Source: Cololabis saira
Lineage: Eukaryota; Chordata; Actinopteri; Beloniformes; Belonidae
Direction: 5' to 3'
Assembly (NCBI RefSeq): GCF_033807715.1
Contig: NC_084587.1
Span: forward strand, 12,067,442 to 12,131,441
DNA: 64,000 nt
Positions 21,160 to 36,372 of the stretch are shown here, in pieces. A model generated the notes under the pieces. That model saw only the letters and a program-made list of their open reading frames with translations. It was not told the origin of the DNA and ran no database searches. The translations under genes were made by a program, and so were the position numbers. The stretch's first letter is position 1. Each line of letters begins with the position of its first letter.

Positions 21160-21981
21160 TTGCATTATATATTTAATTATCGTTATCGTCACATGACCAG
21201 TAGGGATGTGCAAACAAGGGTACCTCACGATTCGATTCGATTTCGATTATTGGAGCTTTGATTCTTCGATTCTTCGATTATAACGATTGTCGGTTAGATT
21301 CGATTATTGGTGCCACGATTCTTCGATTATTGTGATTTTTAATGCTTTTTTCCATACAATATTGATTTTGTCTTCATCTGTGGCTACATTTGTAAATAAA
21401 TAGCCAATCAAGTTCAGTTCCTCCAACAACACTCATTAAGTAAATAACAAGGTTTTTTGAACATTTGACATGTATTTTTCAAAGACACAAAATAATTTAT
21501 TTTATGACTATGTAAACACTTGCTCTGTGACTTACTTAACTTTGACCAGGGAAAGCTGCACTTGCATGAGAGCGCCCTCTATTGGCGGAAAACCCTGAAA
21601 ACAGTCAAGCCCTGGATTTAATGAGTTCATTAATTAAAGTAAACAAGATATGTATTTCCATCAAATGTATTTAGTGTAAACATATCTGCCATATTTCAAG
21701 TGAACAATAAGAAATGTGCATTCTTGAAAATGAAATGATTCAGCAGCTTATTCAGTCTGGAATCTGGATAGGATAACTTATTTTTTTTTATTTTTATTTT
21801 TTTGTTAATTAATCGATTCCAAATCGTCACGTGATGCATCGCGATGCATCGACACATCGAATTGCACCCACCCCTAATGACCAGCATATTCGTTGCATCT
21901 CGTATCGTTTTCCTCAGGTAATAAAGGTTCGTTGACGACGATATTTAGTCATAATTTTCGTTGATAAAAGCAACATTAGTC
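21160..21981. mobile_element. Second 3' fragment of the GTTGACGAAAGC MITE, split by a hAT
   Basis: Its sequence parallels 20805-20939: TTATCGTTATCGTCACATGA, then CCTCAGGTAATAAAGG and GTTGACGACGATATTTAGTC. It is interrupted after ATGACCAG by the hAT element at 21201-21876. Confidence 0.7.
21201..21876. mobile_element. hAT MITE (TAGGGATGTGCAAAC end)
   Basis: The ends are TAGGGATGTGCAAAC and GCACCCACCCCTA. The 8-bp TSD ATGACCAG is at 21193-21200 and 21877-21884. Subterminal ATTCGATTCGATT-type blocks lie on the left and AATCGATTCC on the right. It is non-autonomous. Confidence 0.85.
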
Positions 21982-21984
21982 CTC

Positions 21985-22801
21985 GGAGTTGTCAATGTGA
22001 CAATCTGAGCAAAATCCCACTGTCTTGATGGGTTTAAATCATGCAGCAGCCCCCAACGATTGCCTGGCAGTCATGTTTGACTTTAATGTGACGCTGAGAG
22101 GGGAAGATGTCGGGACCAGAGGGATCATCTGTACGGGGGGAAAAAAAGAGAAAACTTAGTGTTTTATTTATACAGTTGAGTGCACACATTAACATGTGGT
22201 TATTTCTGTCGTCCGCCGGGTCTCCAGTGAGTTCAGTGAGAGTGTGACTACACCTTCTTAACTGGAGGTTAAGCTCACTCTTTCGGGGGCCGTACAGGCC
22301 CCTCCGGGAGCACGAGTGACACACTGAGGTTTGTTTTATTTAGCAGCCTCTTGTTCCTCATCTGCACCAAGTTTTAACAAAGGCCCTAAAGTGATTCACT
22401 TTCCTCTTAGCCCTTTTTTATTTTTTTTCAGATTCACACAACTGTTGCACGTTTTCTGCAGCTACACCTCGACTATTTTGAGATTCCTGTGATGAAGCTG
22501 AAACATGAAAGTAATGTTTGATGTTCCTCAGGATGAGAGGCGCACGGTGAGGAGATGCAAAAAGGGGACGTCTGATTATTGATACGGAGCAACAGCATGA
22601 CTGTAATGCATTAATTGGTTCAGACTTTTTCACAGATAAAAGGTGTTGTGGAAGTACAGGTGGAATATGAGGCTGTGTAATCACTTTACCTGTCTTTCTG
22701 TGTGTGTGTGTGTGTGTTTTTTTTTTGGGGGGGGGGGTACAAGAAAGGGAAAAAATGCCAGTTTGGCAGGAAAACTTTCATGGAAAGAAAAAGAAAATTA
22801 C
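21985..22801. other. No gene recognised; short (GT)n and poly-T/G tract
   Basis: A 96-codon minus-strand frame at 22034-22324 has no recognisable domain. A GT repeat followed by poly-T and poly-G lies at about 22699-22738. Nothing else is supported. Confidence 0.5.
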
Positions 22802-22809
22802 CTTCTCAC

Positions 22810-23672
<863 letters not shown>

Positions 23673-23680
23673 CTTCTCAC

Positions 23681-24815
23681 ACAATTCCAACGACAAAGTT
23701 CTCCGACTAAACAAAGAAAAGCTGGTTGTATTTACATTCCTCTTTTGGGCTCCTGGAAGCCCCTTCATATTTTTGATCAACCCTGATCGCTGCATGTGTG
23801 CTGGTTTGACAGAACCTTTCCACATAAAAAACACGGAGGCTTCTGAGGGTCTGAATAAGTTGCTGTAAATCCCAACATGATATATTCTTTGTGAAGTCTG
23901 TTTTTGCCGTCTGTTTTCTTTTTCTTTTCCGCTGGGTCAGAGTCTGCTACGTCCAGAACAAGCTGTCTTTTTTTTATATGAGCTTCTACTTCTTTTCTTC
24001 TTCTTCTTTGTGTTACTGTGCTTATCATCTTCTTCTTCGTTTTTTTTTTTCAAACATTAGTGCAATTTTAACTTTAACTTTGCAACAAGCTTCCTAGATA
24101 TATTTCACAATAAAAGCATTTTTAAGAACTGAATGGCGTATGTCCACTGAAACAGGGAAACAAAGATGCAGATTGTGTTAAATTTTCATTAAAAGTGTCA
24201 TGCAGTAACTTTGACAATGCAAACGGGTGCAAGATTTCTTATTAAACTACAATGAAATACACTTGTGAAAGAGAAAAGAAAGGTCATTAGTTTAGGTAGA
24301 TAAAGGTCTCAGTCACATTTGAGTGAAATAATAATCTTTTTCTATAAATGTCAGTGAATCTTTAAAAAAATAAAACAAACCCCTTGCAATTACACCAGGG
24401 ACCACTAAGGGTCCGCGGACCCCCAGTTGAGAAACAATGCCCTAGCTAATGAGGGAGCTAGAGATGGGTGAGTCCACCATGAGTGAAGAAAGAAGAGGGA
24501 GATGTTGTAAAACATTCAATCTCTTTCTGTTAAACAGTAAAGAAGCAAGAGCAATATGGCAATAAGTCATCATGTGAACACGTTGCAAATTTACATTTTC
24601 TGTTTAGTACTATTTCACGTCATTTCTGCTGTGTTTTGCGTTGAAAAAAAACTTGGTCTTGGAGAGCTGATACTTCTGGGTGATTGACGAGTTGCTATGG
24701 TAGATTGTGTCGTGTGTGACTCTTTATTGCTGATCAGTCACCTAGTGTGAACACGTCAATGACTTAAAGATGTTGTGCAGTACAAAGATGCCTTTATTGA
24801 AACCAAGTGTAAAAT
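23681..24815. other. No gene recognised
   Basis: AT-rich unique-looking sequence. Short frames at 23777-24028 and 23891-24097 overlap on opposite strands and have no recognisable domains. Confidence 0.55.
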
Positions 24816-25278
24816 TATGGAGCCAAATCAAGGCCAAAAGTTTTGCTAATTTGAAAATAAAATTTGAACCTGAAAATTCTTTTTTACAGTTTCAATTTTA
24901 TTTTTTTCAGTATCAGATCTTTTTTTCAGTTTCAAATCTTTTTATTTCAGTTTCAAATCTTTTTTTAATTTTCAAATCTTTTTTTTTCAGTTTCACGTCT
25001 TTTTTTTTCAGTTTCACATCTTTTTTTTTCAGTTTCGCCAGATCGGGGCCAAAAGTCTGAACCTGAAAAAAAAATTTGAAACTGAAAAAAAAAGATGTGA
25101 AACTGAAAAAAAAAGACGTGAAACTGAAAAAAAAAAGATTTGAAACTGAAAAAAAGATTTGAAACTGAAAAAAAGATCTGATACTGAAAAAAATAAAATT
25201 GAAACTGTGAAAAAGAATTTTCAGGTTCAAATTTTATTTTCAAATTAGCAAAACTTTTTGCCTTGATTTGGCTCCATA
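24816..25278. repeat. 460-bp inverted repeat built from CAGTTTCAAATC-type units
   Basis: The left arm (24816 to about 25035) and right arm (about 25062-25278) are near-perfect reverse complements. The outer TATGGAGCCAAATCAAGG pairs with CCTTGATTTGGCTCCATA. Inside each arm, a unit of roughly 20-25 bp (CAGTTTCAAATC or CAGTTTCACATC plus a T run) is repeated about seven times. The loop is about 27 nt around CCAGATCGGGGCC. No TSD was identified. Confidence 0.85.
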
Positions 25279-25680
25279 TAAAATAGAATATAGATAAGTC
25301 ACAGAATGATTTAAAACAGGAAATAAAATAGAATATCAAACATTGAAATTCAAATATCATAAAATAGAACAACGGCTCAAATAACAGAACAAAAACAAAA
25401 GATCTTCAAAGCAACTCACAACGGTGATCTAAACATCTAAACATTTTTAACGCCTAGAACTTTTAAACAGGCTAAGACAAGCTATTCTAGCTTTCATCTG
25501 TCCCATTTAATATTTGCTGCAGGGGATATATTTCAAAAGTAAATCTATTTTACGTTCTCTGTTTGTGTTTTTAAAGACATGAGAAAAATTACTTAAACAT
25601 GACAGTGGCATGACCTGCCTTTGGCAAGTGACGTTCCTTTAAAATGTCATGGCATGAGAAAACATCTTCATTACATCACC

Positions 25681-25800
25681 TCGCCACAGGGGTGCCCCAA
25701 GGCTTGGTACTGGGGCCCCTACTCTTTGCCATATATGGCCCAGATTATTCATTCATACACCTTCTCTTATAACTGTCATGCAAGTGATACACAACTCTAC
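25681..25800 (+). pseudogene. LINE reverse transcriptase fragment (L2-like)
   Basis: The + frame reads GVPQGLVLGPLLFAIY and, after a short gap, YNCHASDTQLY. This corresponds to the fingers/palm region and the YADD catalytic box (normally CYADDTQLY) of L2/CR1-type reverse transcriptases. Here the box reads HASD, so the first aspartate is lost and the fragment is dead. About 60 codons are recognisable; nothing flanking could be joined to it. Confidence 0.7.
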
Positions 25801-26802
25801 AAATAAGCTGCGAAAATCATATCAACTCAACCACAAGTCCTTTTGAAGTGTCTGCTAAATGTTATCTAAAGTATAATAAATAAAAAAAGAACTTGCTGAT
25901 TTCCTGATTCAATAGACAAGCCTGTATAAGATTGTGACTTACATGTAGATAAGATCACATTTTTGTAAGAAATTAATGCAGAAAAGCAAAAGGGCTCACC
26001 TACTTTTTCGTGCCACTTTATCTTAAAGTTCAAGAGCAGTGGATTACGCAGAGGTCAAGCTGTCAGTCAGTCAGTCCCAAACAAGTATCTGCCACTCAAA
26101 CGCTGATGCTGACAGATGTAATATCGCTCAGCAGTCTGGTCTTTAAGCATCATTAACTAATTAGATTAGTCTTTGAATCATTAACGAGCTCTGTTCACAC
26201 ATCACAAATCAACTCCCCACTGTGGAAGCTGACTGGATGCCATCAGAGTTTATGGTTTTATTATATTATAAAGATATGTTTGCCAAATTCAGACCTTTTC
26301 AGGGGTAGTTTTAAATTGTTAACAAAATCAGCTAAGCAAAGCAATCAAGCAGGGTTTTGTTAGTCAAATATCAGTCAGACCTTATATTTCAGTCCTCGTC
26401 AAGCCCTTTTGAGCCCTTCATTAGATGAACGACAGTAATTAAAGGGATGCCAAGTTTACATAAATGTTCCTCTTGGCTGTAACTATTCACACATAAAGTA
26501 GCCGATTTCACATTTTTCTCTTTGTCTTGTGGTTACTGCACCAAATTGTAAGAACATTATTGAGAAGCAAAGTTGTTATCATTGTTAGAGCCATTTGTAC
26601 ATATGAACAAAGTGATTAATAGTTTAGATTTTGTAATATTTGATTTAAGTGTATGTTGAGTAATACGCAGTTTAATATCAGTTTGCAAGGTGCTTGCTTA
26701 ATATTAATAATGACTGCAGCTTTCTCATTGGTTACGTACATATCATGTAATGTACGTGTATTTTGGTTTAGTGAAGCTATGGAACCGAGAGAGCAGACTA
26801 GT
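25801..26802. other. No gene recognised
   Basis: AT-rich intronic-looking sequence without detectable exon, repeat boundary or RNA gene. Confidence 0.6.
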
Positions 26803-29131
26803 TAGGGCCTGAGCACTGACAGTGTGAAGGCCCTATTGTATCTGTAGTAATTTTCCTTCTTCCGACAAAATTAGGGCCTTTTTGCCCCCCTAAACGTGCC
26901 CCAAAAGTCACCAAATTTTGCACGCAAACCAGGCCTGGCGAAAAATTTTATATTTCATGGTTTGCATTAATGGGTGTGGCTTAATGGCTCAACAGCGCCC
27001 CCTAGAAAACTTTCTGCCTCAAGCCCCACGATACGGTTTGACGTACATGCACGAAAATCGGTACACACCTGTATCATGACGCAACTTAAAGAAAACTCTC
27101 TTGTAGTCATGCCCGAAACCGAACAGGATGTCGGCCATTTTGAATTAGTCGTGTCATTTTGGCGAAATTTATGCCATTCCTTCGGCAGTTAATACGGCCC
27201 GAACCGTAACGTGCACCCAAGTGTGTTATACATCAAAATGTGCGTCTCCATCCTCCGACACCACGCATTACTTTTCTCTTTCAAAAGCGTTACCGTGGCG
27301 ACGCTAGACACCAAAATGCACGCCCAGCCTTCATCTGATTGGTTCAGACAGAAAAAACTTTGCGCCTCAAGCCCCATAATACGGTTTGACGTACATGAAC
27401 GAAAATCGGTACACACCTGTATCATGTCGCTACTTAAAGAAAAGTCTCTTGGCGCCATGGCTGAAACCGAACAGGAAGTCGGCCATTTTGAACATTCTGA
27501 ATTAATCGCGTAATTTTGGAGCAATATATGCCATTCCTTCGAGAATTAATACGGCCCCAACCGTAACGTGCACCCAGGTGTGTTATACATCAAAATGTGC
27601 GTCTCCATCCTGCGACTACACGCATTACTTTTCTCTTTCAGAAGTGTTACCGTGGCGACGCTAGACGCCAACAAGCGCACCCCCCCTTCATCTGATTGGT
27701 CCATATTTGATAGTTCCCCAAAAGGCACCAAATTTGGCATGCAAGCCAGGCCTGGCGATAAATTTGATATTTCATGGTTTGCATTAATGGGCGTGGCAAA
27801 ATGGCTCAACAGCGCCCCCCGGAAAACTTTGTGCCTCAAGCCCCACAATACGGTTTGGCGTACATGCACGAAAATCGGTACACACCTGTATCATGGGACA
27901 ACTTAAAGAAAAGTCTCTTGGCGCCATGGCGGAAACCGAACAGGAAGTCGGCCATTTTGAACATTCTGAATTAATCGCGTAATTTTGGAGCAATATATGC
28001 CATTCCTTCGAGAATTAATACGGCCCCAACCGTAACGTGCACCCAGGTGTGTTATACATCAAAATGTGCGTCTCCATCCTGCGACTACACGCATTACTTT
28101 TCTCTTTCAGAAGTGTTACCGTGGCGACGCTAGACGCCAACAAGCGCACCCCCCCTTCATCTGATTGGTCCATATTTGATAGTTCCCCAAAAGGCACCAA
28201 ATTTGGCATGCAAGCCAGGCCTGGCGATAAATTTGATATTTCATGGTTTGCATTAATGGGCGTGGCAAAATGGCTCAACAGCGCCCCCCGGAAAACTTTG
28301 TGCCTCAAGCCCCACAATACGGTTTGGCGTACATGCACGAAAATCGGTACACACCTGTATCATGGGACAACTTAAAGAAAAGTCTCTTGGCGCCATGGCG
28401 GAAACCGAACAGGATGTCGGCCATTTTGAATTAATTGTGTAATTTTGGCGCAATGTATGCCATTCCTTCGGCAATTAATACCGCCCAAACCGTAACGTGC
28501 ACCCATGTGTGTTATACATCAAAATGTGCGTCTCCACCCTGCGACTACACGCATTACTTTTCTCTTTCAAAAGTGTTACCGTGGCGACGCTAGACGCCAA
28601 AAAGCGTGCCCCCCCTTCATCTGATTGGTCCATATTTGATAGTTCTCCAAAAGTCCTCAAATTTTGCATGCAAGCCAGGCCTGGTGATAAATTTGATATT
28701 TCATGGTTTGCATTAACGGGCGTTGCCTAACGGCTCAACAGCACCCCCTAGAATACTTTTCTCTGCCATAACTTTTGAATGGTTTTACATAAAGAGTCGC
28801 GGTGTCAAGGGACTCGGTATTGAGTCCTTGACCATAATTAGTGAAAATTAGCCCCACCCCTTCTTTTGATTGGTTGTCCCTATTTTCTGCTATAACTTTG
28901 GAATGGTTTGACATAGAGAGTCGTGGGTGGTGTCATCAGACTCTGTATGGAGTCCTTGACCTTCATTGGCTTAAATTAGCCCCGTCCCTTCTTCTGATTG
29001 GTTGTCCCTTTTTTCTGCTATAACTTTTGAATGGTTTGACATAGGAAGTCGTGAATGGTGTCTTTTCTGATATGCTTATGGGGGGCGGTGGCCGTGAGTG
29101 CGAGGGCCCGTTCATCGCTGCTTGCAGCTTT
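26803..29131 (-). repeat. Family E complex repeat, copy E5 (inverted, apparently full length)
   Basis: In reverse orientation it begins at 29131 with the AAAGCTGCAAGCAGCGATGA end and finishes near 26803 with a single hairpin end (GGGCCT...AGGCCC with a CACTG/CAGTG inner stem). At about 2.3 kb it gives the clearest view of one element unit. Inside is a perfect or near-perfect tandem duplication with a 469-bp period (about 27482-27948 and 27951-28413). The flanks are not TAA runs here. Confidence 0.8.
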
Positions 29132-30076
29132 ATTTGGTTTTATTTTTGTAGCGCTGTTCCAGTTAACCTGTTGGCAAGCCCCGCCCCTAAATCATGACGA
29201 GCCATTGGCTATTGATTAATGGTTGCACAGAAACCAGAGTACAGACATCTGCACGTTTCAGCTGCGTTTAAAGATAAGTCTTATCTGCAATTATGACCAC
29301 TTGTACATCACCTGTAACCCCTCACCTTCAGTTTAACCTGATTGCCAGTTGTATTTAGTCCTAGACTTTGTAGATATCAATTATCTAGAGGCGAGGTTGA
29401 GTTCTGGATGAAGTATATAACAACACAAAGGTGCAATCAGCAATCAGAGACGCTGGAAGCTCCGGTAATACCGCACTCAGCATTCGCATCAGTATCACCT
29501 CTTACCTCCAGAACACAAACTAATAGAGCTGAAAGCCTTTATGTAAAAATGAAAGACAGCGAGGAAAAGATCAGGCGAGGTCGAGAAAGTCAAAAGAAAG
29601 CGAGAGCAGAATAAAAAGCTCCCACCTTTGTCACACGAATAAAGGACATAAATTGAATTGGGGTGATTTAGATATGAAAGAGAAAGTAAAATGAGATGAT
29701 GATTAGTGGTAATTGCAGTGGGACAGAATAAAGCAGCGCCCTCGCACTCCCTCAGAACGGCAGGCTTGATGTCACAAGCGATGGCGCCGTACTTCGCCCG
29801 CTTTTATAAACGCAAAATAGGGAGAAAGCGATACCAAGACTAAAGATGTGCCTCATGAGTAAATAAGGGAAAGGAAATGAAAATGTCATCAAGCCGTCAC
29901 CAGAGTGGTTATGTCAGGACAGACCTGAGTGTCAGGCATAATTAAAGAATTACATGTCGTTCTGTGAACAAGGTCATTGGTAATTAACAGATGGATCCTC
30001 CAAACACACACCCGACCTCACTGAGATCATTTTAGCTCATCTTTTGATTTTTCCTTTGATTTCACTTCTTCCCATC
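29132..30076. other. No gene recognised
   Basis: No supported feature. The 90-codon frame at 29342-29614 has no recognisable domain. Confidence 0.55.
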
Positions 30077-31365
<1,289 letters not shown>

Positions 31366-33830
31366 ATTTTACATTCAGGTAAGTATGAAAGTCCAATTTG
31401 AATCCTTTTCTTTTTACAGCCACATTTAACAGTGATGGACAAAGTGTAAAGCGTTTTTATGTGTCTATTGGTGCGTTGGCAGAAATGAGGCAGATCTGGA
31501 CTAAAAGACACGTCTGTCCCATAAGAAAGATGTTACTCTTGGACACTAAATGTTACTGAAACATTGGTAAAACTCACAGTTTCACAAGAAGCACCTAAAT
31601 CCCTGAACTGTCCATGAAAGTATTGATCATGGCCAGGGGCACCGCTCGGGATTTTGGGCCCCATGAAAATAATCTTTACAGGGTCCCCGACAAAGCGGCA
31701 AAATATTTTTATGCTGTTCTACATACAATTATACATTTTAATGGTATTTTTGAAAAAAAAATTTTTTTTTTTGAAAATTCTATTATTCTATTATTTAATA
31801 CATATAAAATGACTACAAATTTATATCAGAACAACATGATGGATTTCACTAGGTGTTATCTTTACCAACACTTGTATCCCCCCCTTATATCTTGAAATGT
31901 GATACAATATGTCCCAGCGTCCCTGACGACAGTGGTCGCCAGGTCAATCTAGTTTTTAGTGGGTTTTTCAGTGTTACTAACTTACAAAAATGAAAAGGAA
32001 GCAGGCAACCCTGCAATTTCTTTTTTTTTTTTTTTTAAAAAGACGGAAAGTGATGGGTCCAATGTTGCCCCAGTTAGCCACTGGTGGATTAATTATGCAA
32101 GTTCATCTTAAGGTAAGATATCAAATCACCCTACCCTCTTATAAATCAGTTTAAGGGAAATTTGACTTTTTTTACCCTCTTTCTCTCTTCTGCTCCCTCC
32201 CTCTCCTTTTTGCATTTGGACTTTAACTGTTTTAAGTTAAACTTGGATGTCCATGTGATATTGTTGCACTGACATAGTGAATGAAGTGAACAGAAATTAG
32301 TTAAATTGCGTTCGTCAGATACACTTTTTCTGCTCTCTAACTCTGCCGCTTGCTGTCCATGGTGCCGAAAAGGGATGCGTAACAGAGTGGACTGGACACG
32401 TGTACAAACATACATGCTATCTGGACTGTGAAGGATAAAATTAGACAAATTGCTATGTGGTAAACTATGTATCTTACTGAATTCTGTTGTTGATGTGATC
32501 ATGAATCTTACATAGAACGGGGCGGGACTTTGATAAGCGTCAGCTTCTCCCGTACCCTTTTCGTCATGTGCTGAGTATGCAATGTATAATGTTCTGGAGA
32601 TGAAATGTGTCTATATAAACATGCCGAAATAAACGAAATAATAATAATAATAGTAACATGTTGAATTGATCAACATGTTGTTAAAGTGTAGTGTTTATAG
32701 TTAGCAGGATGTGAGTGAAAAAGTTAAAATTTTCTTGACCACACAGATAAGCTACATGGCAGACTTCTGTGACTCGTAACCTTGCCATACCTTAGTTTTG
32801 ACTGAATTGACGCCACTGCCGGAGACGCCGGCTGCACGCCTCTGTTTCGCCTCTGTCACTACTTGCCAAGGTGGAACGGTGCTGGAGATGTGTGCGTGGA
32901 GCCGTAGCCACAAACACGTCAGCGTCAGCAAGCTTTGTGTTTAAGGGGTTTGCACAAGCTGATTTATTCCAAGAGATAATAAGATGCAATGATAAAAGAA
33001 ATAAGTTTGATATTTAAAGGTATTCAAATCTGATATAAAAAGCAATACATTAATAAAAAAAAAAAAAAGGCGGAGGTTGGGGTGTTTTTAATTATAATAA
33101 ACGGCTTTTAGACCCGAATCTGGGGAATCTAACAAACCTTAACAAGACTGCGATATCTCTCCGAGGCTTTGATCTCCATCAAAGCGATACTTTATTCAGT
33201 GTGTTTTTGCTTTATTCTCTAATTTATCAGAGTCTGCAAATTTGAAAGGGTCGAAACATCCAGCTTTCATCCAGATTCGTCTGTTATTTGTTGTTTTCTC
33301 TCAAGAGAACATCTTCAGAATGAGTCCGCTGCAGATTTTCAGCCTGACTGGCTCTGACCGCTGCCACTTCAGGCATTAAGGAACCTAAGGATTTTTTTTT
33401 TCCAGTTGTTAAACATATCATGTTCACAGCACTGAGAGATCCATTTTTATTTTTCCAGTTGATAAACACATCATGTCATACAGCGGCCACACAGAAACAC
33501 ACACACTCCTCTGCAGGCGCGTCCCTGGTACGAAAGTTACTTACTATAAGTTCAGAACACATAAAATCAGGAACCTGGAAGTTAAAAACAAGCCTCGGAG
33601 GAACAACTCTAAAAACACATGAATATTCAGCGTGTTGGCTTCCTTAACCCGGCTGTTTTTATGAATTGGCATCATATGAGATTTAAATTTTAAACTTAGA
33701 ATTAATTGGATTATATTAATTGCTTGTGTGTAACTGTGTAAACTTGCTACACAAGCAAAATTAATCAAACTGAACTCATCAGTGAGAAATTTAAAGCCTG
33801 GAAAAGGCTTTTGAGAGATAAAATTAATCA
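31366..33830. other. No gene recognised; scattered repeat fragments
   Basis: A hAT-like end (CAGGGGCACCGCTCGGG) lies near 31634. A possible retroelement 3' tail at 32515-32660 runs from GGGGCGGGACTTTG to AATAAACGAAATAATAATAA. No splice-flanked exon or RNA gene is supported. Confidence 0.45.
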
Positions 33831-34830
33831 ATTTCAATTCAATTTTATTCATATAGAGACCCCGAACGTGACCCTGAACAAGACCCCCGGGCAGTTATTA
33901 CATAAACAATGGCAGGAAAAACCTTAAGGCCAAACAGTTGCATTTTAAGAGGGAAGGAACCTGGACCAGGACCTGGATCATAAGGGGGAAACTCCTGCTG
34001 AAGACCAGCCGGATAGAGAAGGGAAAAGGGGGATCAGAAAGACAGGATGAAGAATAGTGTCCGACCGATCAGCCTTTTTTTCGATTATTTCGATCACCGA
34101 TTAAGGGGAAATCAAAAAGACCGATAGCCGATATCAGCTGATACGATTATTACCCTTTTTTTACCTTTTTGGGAGAAAACAAATTTCAATACAATAATTA
34201 TTTTAAATGAATGGTGAGCAATTTATTGCTTTAACTAGGAAGGGCAGCAATATTCACTTCGCACGGCTCACACATCAAAAGTGCAAATTATGGAACATCA
34301 AACAAAACAAGCAGCATTTCAGTTATTAAAAATAACATTAAGTGAATTTTCTCTTTACATAAAATAAAAAAGCTGCCTATAAAAAATAACAAATTAAGAG
34401 GAATAACAGCCTCAATTTTAGAACAGTCAGGCACAATACTCCCAATTCCCAGACCCAAACCACAGCAAGTGCCTACTTGGAGGTAGTAACAGTAAGCTAA
34501 CTAGTACACATGACAAACAACCAAACAGTACAGGTTGTGAAAATGGCTACACATGTTGTTTTTTTAAGTGCAAATATTTACTTAAGTTTGAGCATGTTGA
34601 ACATTCTTAATATAAAAATAAAATGCAGTATTTCAGTAAATTTCTTAATTTTTCTTAAAAAAAAAAAAAAAAAAATCGAAATTATTTATTTTCGATTTTT
34701 TTTGGGGGGGGGCCAATACCGATTATTAATAAAATTATGAATATCGAATTCCGATTATCGGTCGCCCACTAATGAAGAACAGAGAGCGGACAGGCACAGA
34801 TAATGTCATAGGTACAAAAGATAAGATACA
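33831..34830 (-). mobile_element. LINE 3' tail in reverse orientation, split by a hAT
   Basis: The minus-strand tail TGAATAAAATTGAATTGAAA lies at the left edge, preceded in that orientation by GGTCCAGGTTCCTTC-type sequence. A related tail in + orientation is at 56110-56425. The hAT at 34055-34771 interrupts it. Confidence 0.55.
34055..34771. mobile_element. hAT MITE (TAGTGTCCGACCGAT end)
   Basis: The ends are TAGTGTCCGACCGATC and ATCGGTCGCCCACTA. The 8-bp TSD ATGAAGAA is at 34047-34054 and 34772-34779. Subterminal CCGATTAT/ATAATCGG-type motifs lie near both ends. It is non-autonomous. Confidence 0.85.
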
Positions 34831-35021
34831 TTAGTGGTAATTATCCGTTAGCTGGAGAACTAAGGGAACTTATGTACGTATGACTGACACACTTCCTTTT
34901 ATGTAAGAAGGAACAAATCCTGTTTTTCTCATCAGGTACGTAAAGACCTGATTTTAGACACTTTCTTGCCGGTATTGGATTATTGTGATCTGCTCTCCGT
35001 GAACTGTCCGGACCATTTACT

Positions 35022-36372
35022 AGACTTGTAGGTCTCAAGACTGGTCTTGGTCTCGAGACCACTTTTTTGTGGTCTTGGTCTTGTCTCGGTCTCCAACTCT
35101 GATAATTGAGATGCCGTTGCACACCAAGTTGACAGAATATTGTGATCACCAGATCTTCAGTGTAATTTGTCTACTATAATGGTAAATTATGCAATTTCAA
35201 GTCGATAATTGTGTATCTTTAATATTTAAAATTCACGTTTCATCTACAAATTAAGTCCAATTTAAATCAGTAACATTTACTATTCATGACTGTTCTGAGG
35301 TGGAGGGGGGTGTTGGAGCTGGTTATTCTGGTAGGACTTTGGGACTAGTTAGTAGTCGTGTCAATCCTTAAAAGCACTGGAGTCAATCCTCCAATAGTGT
35401 AGAAATAGCGGTAGTGCAGTCGCCACACATATCTGATCTCAGCTGATGGATGGAAACATTTCTAGTGAGTTCAACATCATCATCCACTTCTCTGTGTTAT
35501 TGAGCTGCAGTTGAAAACAAGCTCATATGGAAACTAGCTGAACCAGGATGGAGCTGATGTTCTACAACAGGGGTCGGCAACCCGCGGCTCTAGAGCCGCA
35601 TGCGGCTCTTTAGCGCCGCCCTAGTGGCTCCTGGAGCTTTTTCAAAAATGTTTCACCTTTTTTTCCTTTTTTTCCCCTTTTTCTTCTTTTTTTCTTCCTT
35701 TTTTCTCTCTTTCTTTTCTCTTTTTTTCTCTTTTTTTTTCCTTTTTTTCTTTCTTTTCTTGGTTTTTTTGCTTTTTTCTTCTTTTTTCCCTTTTTTCTTC
35801 TTTTTTTCTTCCTTTTTTTCTCTTTCTTTGTCTTTATTTTATCTTTTTTTTCTCTTTTTTCTCTTTTTTTCCTTTTTTTCTTTCTTTTCTTTTTTTTTGC
35901 TTTTTTCTTCTTTCTTTCCTTTTTAATCTCGTCATTTCGGCTTTTTTCTCGACATTTCGACTTTTTTCTCAACATTTCAACTTTTTTCTCAACATTTCAA
36001 CTTTTTTCTCGAGATTGTACTTCAACATTAATCTCAACATTTTGACTTTTTTTCTCTAAATATTGACTTTTTTCTCCACATTTTGACTTTTTTTTCGACA
36101 TTTCTCTTTTCACCATTTGTCTTCATTCTAAGGCTTATACAAAACTTTTCATTTTTTGCGGCTCCAGACATATTCGTTTTTTGTGTTTTTGGTCCAATAT
36201 GGCTCTTTCAACATTTTGGGTTGCCGACCCCTGTTCTACAATCACGCAAGATGATGAAATTACTAGGTTTCTTTTTGGTCTCTGCCTTGAGCTGAACTAG
36301 TCTTGGTCTTGATACTCTCTGGTCTTGGTAGTGTCTTGGTCTCGGTTTAGGTGGTCTTGACTACAAGTTTAC
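35022..36372. mobile_element. MITE with GGTCTTGGTCTCG repeats, host of a nested hAT
   Basis: The left end AGACTTGTAGGTCTCAAGAC and right end GTCTTGACTACAAGTTTAC are imperfect inverted repeats. The direct repeat CATTTACT is at 35014-35021 and 36373-36380, which fits a hAT-type 8-bp TSD. Subterminal GTCTTGGTCTCG motifs lie near both ends. It is interrupted by the element at 35568-36233. Confidence 0.7.
35568..36233. mobile_element. hAT MITE, CAGGGGTCGGCAACCCGCGG family, copy 1
   Basis: The ends are CAGGGGTCGGCAACCCGCGG and GGGTTGCCGACCCCTG. The perfect 8-bp TSD TTCTACAA is at 35560-35567 and 36234-36241. Inside, a pyrimidine tract grades into a minisatellite with period near 20 bp (units like CGACATTTCGACTTTTTTCT). 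Sister copies are at 40319-40848 and 55018-55643. Confidence 0.9.

Noticed and set aside
35600..35975. Frames of 108-121 codons rich in F/S or K/R
   Set aside because: They are translations of the poly-T/C tract inside a hAT MITE; the same family shows the same tract at 40400 and 55110.
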